A stretch of 64,000 nt of DNA, taken from the NCBI GenBank assembly GCA_001179505.1, contig CDMY01000227.1, positions 1 through 64,000 of the forward strand, read 5' to 3'. Below, piece by piece: positions 56,069 through 64,000 of the stretch. The notes under the pieces are model-generated. The model saw only the letters and a program-made list of their open reading frames with translations, had not been told where the DNA came from and searched no databases. The translations under genes and the position numbers were made by a program. This stretch comes from Vitrella brassicaformis. Taxonomy: Eukaryota > Sar > Vitrellaceae. Numbering within the stretch: position 1 is the first letter of the stretch; each line of letters begins with the position of its first letter.

Positions 56069-56814
56069 TCGACCGGGATGGCAGCCCTGCTGCACAACTG
56101 CTTTGTTTGCGCTTGGGGAGGGGGGCTTCGGCGGGGGGGTGGTTGCAGCTGAGGGGCAAGATTTTTCACCTGGGAGCGTACACGTGCGTGTCGCGTCTTT
56201 TTTATGTTGTGGGAAGGGGTCATCTTCTTCCTGTAAGGCTTACGTAATTACTTGTTTGGTTTGGTGTGTTCAGTCGCTGTGTCTTGTCGTCCGTCGGTGG
56301 GGCGGGGGATGGCCGTGTAGATGGCTGGATCGATCCGTGTGTGTGTGTCAGTGCCAGTGAGAGCATGCAGGGCGTCTCTACGCGACGGGCGTAGCTTACT
56401 TTATCCGTGTGTGTGTGTCCCGTGTATGTATCGACTAGCGGAGGGTTGCTTTCTTCGCCAGAGGGTGCGGCACCTTGGTAAGGAATGCTGCACCAAGTGG
56501 TAGAGTGAGGCGAGCGAGACAAGGGAGGGAGCGGACACTAGACAGACCTGTCGATGGATGGATGGATGGATGGGTGGAGACACGTCGTGGGTCAAGAGAT
56601 TGCTGGCCGCCTGCCGTGCAAACATCACGCATTCATTAATCTGCACGCCGATAAGGTCGTGGAATGAATGGTCATGGCTACCACACATAGAAGCACCTAG
56701 CCCGGCATTGATGACGCGCAAACACCCCCCTCCCCTTCCCCTTCCCCCGCCCCCCTCCAATTCCCCTCTACCAATCCATCCATCTACGTATCACTGCGCA
56801 GCGCACCCAGCCAG
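56069..56814. other. Convergent intergenic gap
   Basis: 746 bp between the 3' ends of the reductase and NmrA-like genes. G-rich and GT-rich stretches lie at 56,110-56,420, and a C-rich run (CCCCTTCCCCTTCCCCC) at about 56,730-56,750. No gene seen. Confidence 0.6.
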
Positions 56815-59065
56815 CTACTTGGCGACCAGGAAGTCGACCACCTTCATGGGCCGCACATCCGGGAACGCCTCCATGTCGGGCCGCAGCTTGCCCCTGCCGT
56901 CAAAGACGTTCTTGGCGAAGAGCAGGGGGATGACGCCGCTCGACTGCTCCTCCTCGGCCTCCGGCTGCTCCTCGTCACGCAGAGTGACGCTGGCAGCGGC
57001 CGCACCACCGGCAGCGGCAGCAGCACTGCTGGTGCTGGTGCCAATGCGACGGTCGATGTCGGCCTGCATTGCAACAGACAGAGGGGTGTGTGGGGCGGGG
57101 CTGGTGGGGCGGGTAGGGGATGGGATGGTGTGTCCTTCTCACTCACTGTAAGGTCTGCGATGGATCCTTTGGACTCGAGCGAGAGGTGCTGCTGTGTGCG
57201 CTGGAAGAACTCCCGCTGCAGCTGCTTGACCGTCACCACGTCACCCGCTACCATCACGTCTCCTGAACACACCACACAACGCCACGCCACAGATGCATGT
57301 GACACGTGTCTCATCGACCAGTCGCCCATCCATCCATCCATCCATCCATTGGACCTGTGAGTTCTGGGTTGCATACGACTTTGGCGATGTACACGGCGAT
57401 GTCGTCCTGTAAGTGAGAAGGCGGGCAAACATGTAAGCCTCATGTGCCTTCTGTCCTTGTGTGTATGTGTTTACCTGGCAGGTCATGTCGAGGGCCTGGT
57501 AGGGCGACCCGTAGTAACACAAACGCGAAGCTGATGCGTCCCACAACTGATGAACAACAAGGAGACAAGGGGCCGGGTGTGTAGACGTGTGTAGGTGATG
57601 TGTCATCCCGGAGTCATCGATATCCCGGCCGCCCACCGCCATATCGTCCGAGAAGAGGGCTTCCATGGGTATGCCGGTGTGCAGGTACAGCGCCGCCATG
57701 GACGTCTTGCCCAGCTCCTCCCGTACGCGCTTCATCTGACGCAGCGGAATCAGATCCTCTATCGTCGCCTCACTGAACGAAAGGAGAGAGGGAGAGAGGG
57801 AGAGAGGGAGAGAGGGAGAGAGGGAGGGAGGAGCGTGTCCCCTGTGTGTGTTTTCATGCCGGCCTGCCGACCAACCGGTAGTCTAGGAAGAAGTTGGAGG
57901 GGATGAAGCGCTTCACGCCTGAGGCGTCGGCCTCCCTCACCAAATTAACGGGACCCTGACACACACACACATACCCCGCCGCATAAACAAACAACAATGG
58001 AGCACATTCATGTCCCCTCCCTGGTATGTTTATTCACCGTGGTGCCGCCTCCCTCCTCGCCCTCGACCAAACACAGGACGGTGTGCACACCGGCACACAC
58101 ACCCCTCAGTGTGTGTGCATTCTCGATATCTCCGTCATACACCCTCACGCCCTTCTGCTCATACATGTCCACGATGTCGCGCAACTCGTCCCTCTCCGGC
58201 TTGTCAAACAATACGGACAGCTGCAGCTGCACACCCACCCCGCCACCACCACCACTACCACTACCACGGCCACCCTCCTCGCCCTGCTGCTGCTGCTGCT
58301 GGTGGTGATCGAGCAGGGCGCCCATCACTTTCTGGCCCAGCTCCGTCTCCGCCCCCACCACCAACACGCGCATCGGCCGGCTGGCCTTGTTGTTGTATGC
58401 CTGCTGGGCCTCCCCCGCGCCCCCCTGCACCTGCATCTGCATCTTTGCCGGTGTGTAGGAGCGTGTGATGGTACGGAGGTCGGCCACCGTATGCGGGACG
58501 TAGCTGCGGTGCTGCACCATCAGCGGAGGGGCCATGACCGCCACAGGGCCAGGCTTTGGGAGGGCAGCGTAGCTCATCATGTGCACGGGGCGGGACCGGT
58601 CACCACTGGTGAGGGGTGGTAATGCCGGGGCCGCGTATGTGGATGATGCGAGTGTGGTGGTCCGCCGCAGCGACGGCGTGGCAACGCCCGTGGGAGGAGG
58701 GCGAAAACTCACCGGTACCGGACGAAACCCACCTGAGAAGCCACACAGACACAGAACAAAACATCATGATGGAGAAACATCCGGCGAATGACAACACAGA
58801 GCCGTCGTGTACCGGGCGTCGGGAGCGGCGGTGAGGCCATCACCGAGGGCTTCATGGCAACAGGCCCATGGAGAGGCTGCCGGAACGTGGCATATGGCGC
58901 ATAGGGCGGCGCATGGGAAGCGAGCGGTCCGGCAGTCCCTGGAGGAGGCCGCAGGTAGGTGTAGGTCTGCGATAGGGCATGGCGGGCATGGTACTCGCCG
59001 CCGGTGGGTGGCGGACGAGGCCTGCTAGCCAGAGGGTAAGGCTGGATGGAAGGAAATGGCAGCAT
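56815..59065 (-). CDS. NmrA-like NAD(P)-binding protein with long Pro-rich N-terminus
   Basis: ATG 59065 opens a Pro/Tyr/Ala-rich region of over 200 residues. The Rossmann fold begins at MRVLVVGAETELGQKVMGAL and is interrupted by a Gln run and a Gly/Ser run (codons at about 58,215-58,300). Then DMYEQKGVRVYDGDIENAHT, VHTVLCLVEGEE, LVREADASGVKRFIPSNFFL (the strongest NmrA/isoflavone-reductase signature), LYLHTGIPMEALFSDD, YYGSPYQALDMTCQDDIAVY and VAGDVVTVKQLQREFFQRTQ follow. The stop is at 56,815-56,817 after VVDFLVAK. Such proteins are reductases or redox sensors. The catalytic Lys was not assigned. Seven or more introns are present, all with CA/TG tracts. Confidence 0.82.
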
Positions 59066-59201
59066 CTGGCGTCTTGATGGGTGTCGGGGAAGTTTACTTT
59101 ACGCGTTGGCCCCCTTTTGTGCCCCCTTTTTAACGAGGATGGGTTGACGGTGGATCTTGCACGAGGACGCTTCCTTCGCTCTTGACGGGCGTCGGTTCGC
59201 C
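59066..59201. promoter_or_regulatory. Bidirectional promoter region, NmrA-like / coiled coil
   Basis: 136 bp between divergent starts. It contains GGCCCCCTTTTGTGCCCCCTTTTTAA-type pyrimidine runs near 59,107-59,133. I did not find the GCGAGCT word here. Confidence 0.5.
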
Positions 59202-62200
59202 ATGGAGAGTGTGATGGCGGGGAGGCTGGGCCTGACCATCCGGGGCGTGCAGGACACAGCGCCATCCACAGATGAACCCATCGCAGTCATCAAAACAGCG
59301 TTTGAAGTGTAAGCCCATCCATCCATCCACCACATCCACCACTTACCCGCCCATCTGTGGCGCGTTTTCTCGTGTGTTGGTGTGCGTGCCGGCTTCAGGG
59401 GAGCTGGGGGGTATAGCTCAAGCAACCTGCTCGGCCAGGTCAGCCTGCAAGCATCATGATGATCCCGCTGGCTGCCATGCGTGCCATTTCTTTGATTGAT
59501 CTGTGTGTGGTGATGGTTTGGTTCCAGAGTCTGTCTTTCCCTGTCGAGGATCCCAGATGCCTCGGCCACGTAGAGTTCTGTGTAAGCGCAAACAGGACCC
59601 AGAAGCAACCCCTTGCCGACCAGACAGACCATCTTCCTTCCCTTCCCTCCTGTTGTGTTGTGTGTCAGGTTCTTCGCGAGCCCCACTGCCCGCCCTCGTC
59701 GAGCGCCTCCTCCCCGCCGGTCTCGTCCGAGTTGCGCGTGTCCTACTTCGCCCGCATACCCATCGATACATCCACCGGCCAGGAGACCGCACAGCTGATC
59801 CGGGCGTACGATCCATCAGGGGCCTACGCGCCCATTGACCTGCACATCCTCACCCAGTGGACGCCTGCAGACGACCAGCAGCACCCCCAGCAGGGGCACC
59901 ATGATGGTGGTCTGGTGCTGAACGGGGACGGGGATGGAGTGGTGGATGGCGCCTTGCAGGAGCAGCAGCAGGAGGAGGAGGGAGCGGGAGGTGCGTGTGG
60001 GTTGGATGGGCCGTCGCTGCACGAGGAGCTGCATCAGAGTGGAGTGGAGGAGACCATGGGTGCGAGTGTGGGTGTGGCCGGGCAGGAGGAGGTCGCAGCA
60101 GCGGCTTCTCGAGTAGATGTAGATGAGGTGGACGAGGGAGGACTTGCAGCCGCGTCCCGCCGGCTGCCACAGCCCGGATTCATCTCTGGCGTCGCGCTGC
60201 GCCACTCTCCCTCGGCTGCAGCTGACGACACAGTCGAAGCATCAGAGGTCCACACCAACCCAGCCCCCTCACCACCCGACGCTTCACACGACGCCGACCC
60301 ACTCAGCACAGAGCAGGCAACGGAGAAAGAGGATGAGGAGCGGGTCGTGACCAAGGGGCGTGGCGAGAGGACGGAGGGGAGGGGCGGGATGATGATCAGT
60401 AGCAGAAGTCGGCCGATTGCCAAGAGAGGGGGACCGGTCAGGGGTGCCCTCAGAGGCCAGCTTCCGCGCAAGAAAGAAGGCGGTGAAGACGCTGAAGGCG
60501 ACGCCCCCTCTCGGCCCGGGACGACCGTCAGGCCACCATCTCGCCAAACAGTCGGCCCTGAGAAGGAGAGAGAGAAGGAGAGGGAGAGGGGCAAGCCGTC
60601 CTCTCCCCACGCACTACCCAAGCGGCCTCTGACCATCCAGACCAGCTCACCAGGTCGTGGCGGGCGGCTGTCGTCGCGGTCGACGGGGCCGAAGACGTCG
60701 CCCAAGACACCAACGGAGATAGCAGCGGGGAAGGGCGGGCTGGGGCTGGCGCTGGGGCTGGGTGGTACAGACACGGGGTGGGTGGACCGACGGGTGCCGC
60801 CCACACGGGGGGCGCAGGCCAAAAAGGCTGAAGACCGACATGCATCAGGTGAGTACATGAGGTGCCTTCACTTACTCATACGCATCTTTCCCTGTGTGTG
60901 TGTGTGTGTGCGTTTTGCAGCAATGTTGAATGGCGTGAGCCAGGCCATCCCCCACCAACACACCAGCACCATCCCCCGCCCCCTCGGCGACACGGCGACC
61001 CCGCTGTCCCCCGACCCGATGTGTGAGGAGTACCGCGTGCCACCCGAGCTGGCCAAGGCCATCGAGGGCCCCCTCGACCGCTATCAGTACGGTGAGGCCG
61101 AGGTCTACCTGGCCGCTGATGTGGACGCCCGCGTGGAGGCATACACCAAGCTCGTCGCCTCCAAAAGCGACCGGTGAGAGGGGGAAGGGAAGGGGAGCGG
61201 GGGAAGGAAAGGACATTGACTAGCCGAATGCGACTATTTTCTGTTGTTGTGTTGGTCTGTCTGTCTGTCCTTTCAGTGAGGCCAGCTTGCTACGCATCAT
61301 CGAGAAGCTCCGCAACCGCAAGCGAGAGCTCAAGGCCCGGGCGGAGGAGAGCGAGGAGAAATGCCGCACTCTGCAGCGAAGCATCAACATCAAAGAGAGA
61401 GAGGTAACCAAACCACCACACACACACCACACACACACACCAACACACACCAACACACACCACGGTACACAATCTTTCTGCCTCTTTGGTTCAGAATCAG
61501 GAGTTTGTCGACAGTGTGGACGGTCTGGTGGCCGACTACGACACGGACAAGGTGACCTCCCACGCCCGCATCGTCGACCTCGAGCGGACGGTGGAGAGGA
61601 TTGCCCGCACCAAGGAGGCGGCCGAGGCGGACGTGAAGCGGTCCATACAGGCCTACAAGGAGGCACAGGAGAAATACGAACAGGCTGACCAAAAGGTATA
61701 CAGTACAAGCCTCGAGAGTAGAGACACAGAGAGGGAGGACCATGCTGTGTGTGTCTGTCTGTTGGTGCCAGTTCCGTCACGCTGAGACGGCCCGGCTGCA
61801 TGCCGAGACGCGCGCGCAGTACTTCATGGACCAGGTCGTCCTCATGGTAAGAGCACCCCTCCCACCACTCCACCTCACCCGGATCCTCATTCACTTGTTC
61901 TTTATCGTCATATCCTTTGGATTGCAGGCGAAGAAGAGCCAGGGTGAGCAGGAGGAGATAGCTCTCAAGGAGTGGACCAAGGTGAGGGAGGGCATACATC
62001 CATCGGGCAACGTGCCCGGCCGACTGGCTCTCGTGTATCCTTCCTTGGTGTGGGTGGGTCTTGTGTGTGGGTGCAGGTGCGATCAGATTGGGAGAAGACG
62101 GTGTTCGACCTGCGCAAGACCAACCACGAGCTGGCGGTCCAGCACTACGAAGACCTGCAGGCCAAAGGTACACACACACACACACAAACACATACCATAA

Positions 62201-63575
62201 TCCACACACTCCCAAGCAATGAAAGCGCTGTCTCTTTGGTTATCTGTCTGTCTGTCTGTCTGCAGCCGCCCTCCAGACGGACGTGACTGAGCTGCGCAAG
62301 GAGCTCTTCTCCCTACAGTCAGAGCTCGAGCAGCACAAAGCCCTCCTGGCCAGGCGGCTGACCACCCCCCAGCCACCACCCACCCCACTCCTGCCTGCCC
62401 CAATGCCATACCCCCCCTCACACGCCCCCGACACCCACACCCAGACCGACACGGAAGAGATGGTGCAGCGGCTGCGTGCGGCCGTGCAGGAGAAGAACGC
62501 TCTGCGGATGGAGCTGGACGTCCTCAAGGAGCAGCGACGCTTCAGCCTCATCGACGGCATCAGCGACGGCAACTCGCCTACACGTCATGGCACAGCGACA
62601 GCAGCGGCGGCAGCAGCAGCAGCGGCATCAGGAGCACTCTCTGACACCGTCCTGTCGCCCAGAGATGGAGTGGGACTGGGGGTGACAGATACGGGTGGAG
62701 AGGGGGTTGGTGAGGCGCAGCCGATGCCGCCCCGTGTTGGCAACGGGCGGGGCCCCGCGCTGCCCACCCTTATGGAGGAGAAGGACGAGGAAGAGATGGT
62801 GGCCGACAAATCGCCAGCTGCCCCCTCGGTGCCACCTGAGCAGATTGCCCTCCACTCACACCCACCCCCTCCACCAGCACCCAAGACCGAAGACGCCCCT
62901 CCCCCATCCCTAGCCTCACTCACACAGCCACAGCCACAGGCCCAGTTGCAGCAGCAGCGGCCGAGGGAGAAGGAGACCATTCTCAAGCGTGAAGACGACC
63001 AAGGGGCGGCGTTGCCGACACCTGTAGACAGCCGCAATGAGGGAATGCAGGAGGCGGGAGAGGAAGAGGATGAGGGAGATGGGGAGGAGTCGCCAGAGGG
63101 CGGGGGCCAGGAGGACGGCGGGCAGGCAGACATCATCTCACACCAACCCCCGCCTGGCCCACCACCATCACTGGCACCACCAGCCGCAGCAGCAGTAGTC
63201 ATGAAGGAGGTCCACCCGTCGTCGATGGGCGGTCGTCAGGAGACGGCGGAGACCGCTTCATCGGCTGGAGGGGGAGAGGCGGCCACCGTGGCCGTGGGAC
63301 GTGTCAAGGAGGAGACAGAGGGCCTGGGTGCTGCGAGCGCGTCGGCGACCGGGGCGATGGCGTCCGTCCAGGTAGTGGATGGTGGCGGGAATATCATGCT
63401 GTTGGTATCTATGTGTGTGTGTGCTGTCGTGTGTGTGCGTGAGAAGCCGCTGCAGCGCATTCGTGGGATGATATGTTCGTCTACCGAGAAGCTGCGTCGG
63501 GTGCGGGGTGCGGCGGAGGATCCTGAGCTGGAGGGGCAGATCAAAAGGATACTCGCTAAGGACATATTCGAGTAA
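59202..63575 (+). CDS. Long coiled-coil protein with possible N-terminal C2-like domain
   Basis: ATG 59202 gives MESVMAGRLGLTIRGVQDTA. Four short exons (LGQ; SLSFPVEDPRCLGHVEFC; VLREPH) lead to LRVSYFARIPIDTSTGQETA. The beta-strand pattern could be a C2 domain, with low certainty. A long disordered region rich in Gln, Glu, Arg and Ser follows (59,880-60,840). Then come coiled-coil exons (LLRIIEKLRNRKRELKARAE; HARIVDLERTVERIARTKEA; RSDWEKTVFDLRKTNHELAV; LFSLQSELEQHKALLARRL) and a second disordered acidic region. The last segment reads RIRGMICSSTEKLRRVRGAA and ends DIFE and stop. It is probably a structural or basal-body-type protein. No enzyme motif is present. Confidence 0.72.
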
Positions 63576-63601
63576 CTCAGCCAGCCAATCAGCGAGACAC
63601 A

Positions 63602-64000
63602 ATGGCTCAGCACCATATCGGTGTGTGCTCTCTGTCTGCTCCAATGTCAGCTCTACAGTGCGCCGCATCGGCCCCGGCCTGTTCCAGTTTGGAGAATTCA
63701 CCTGCAAGGTACCCAAATCGACAACACCACACACGCACTCACACCCAACACACAGACCGCCCCAGCATCAACTGTGCCATCTCCTGTCCACCCGTCACCT
63801 ACGTCAGGTCCGTTTTGTAGCCGGCAGCCGCACCCAACTGGAGGCCTGTCTCGTCCATGACGCGCCTGCTCTCACCACCACCACCACAGCCGGCCCCCTC
63901 ACCCAGCGCGACGGCAGCCCACGCGAGGGCCCCTACAGCGACTTTGAGGTGTTTGTCAAGTTCCTCAACAGCGAGCGGTCCCGGGGCATGACCGACAGGT
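63602..64000 (+). CDS. 5' part of a gene running off the window
   Basis: An exon ending RRIGPGLFQFGEFTCK (donor at 63,710) joins in phase to VRFVAGSRTQLEACLVHDAP at 63,808. It continues through a Thr-rich stretch to DFEVFVKFLNSERSRGMTDR at the window end. ATG 63602 (MAQHHI) could be the start if a 38-nt intron is removed, which is very short. Otherwise the first exon lies elsewhere. It is only 26 bp after the preceding stop. No family recognised from this fragment. Confidence 0.5.

Overview
This is a gene-dense, GC-rich nuclear window from a eukaryote. Genes are split by many short introns. On the coding strand, introns often start with CA-rich runs and end in TG-rich runs just before the AG. 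A calcium-dependent protein kinase, a tubulin glutamylase-like ligase, CTR9, CSN6, RPT5, ADF and COA6 are all recognisable. The CDPK, the GC content and the intron style fit an alveolate. A chromerid such as Vitrella is my best guess from memory of that genome, not something the sequence proves.

Layout. 1-1,800 is mostly simple repeat. 1.8-4.5 kb is an unrecognised multi-exon gene, followed by a fragment holding only the end of a protein kinase C-lobe (4.6-5.9 kb) and a dispersed repeat. 6.7-10.5 kb (minus) is an 18-exon CDPK, head to head with CTR9 (10.6-16.6 kb). 16.9-20.8 kb (minus) is an ankyrin/TRP-like channel gene that appears to lack S1-S4. A complete-looking CUE-domain gene lies on the opposite strand inside its pore-to-S6 intron. 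Then come a Tyr/Gly-rich small protein, a second copy of the dispersed repeat, an acidic type I membrane protein (minus), a TTLL ligase (plus) and a MAPEG protein (minus).

30.1-35.6 kb holds a recent tandem duplication of a Gly/Asn/Pro-rich gene. Copy 2 is cut off exactly where a kinase-like gene on the other strand is also cut off; the two broken reading frames overlap tail to tail. 38.3-41.4 kb (minus) is an F-box gene whose 5' end abuts the 3' remnant of a non-LTR retrotransposon (CCHC plus restriction-like endonuclease, no reverse transcriptase).

The right part carries housekeeping genes: CSN6, a coiled-coil protein, ADF/cofilin, proteasome ATPase RPT5, an unknown YG-repeat protein, COA6, a dihydroflavonol-reductase-like SDR, an NmrA-like protein, a long coiled-coil protein, and the first exons of a gene that runs off the end.

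Six gene pairs are head to head with only about 90-360 bp between start codons, so shared bidirectional promoters look like the rule. A TTGCGAGCT-like word recurs in several of these gaps. Exon boundaries were placed by eye from GT/GC-AG sites, reading phase and protein family fit. Genes with unresolved joins are marked as such.
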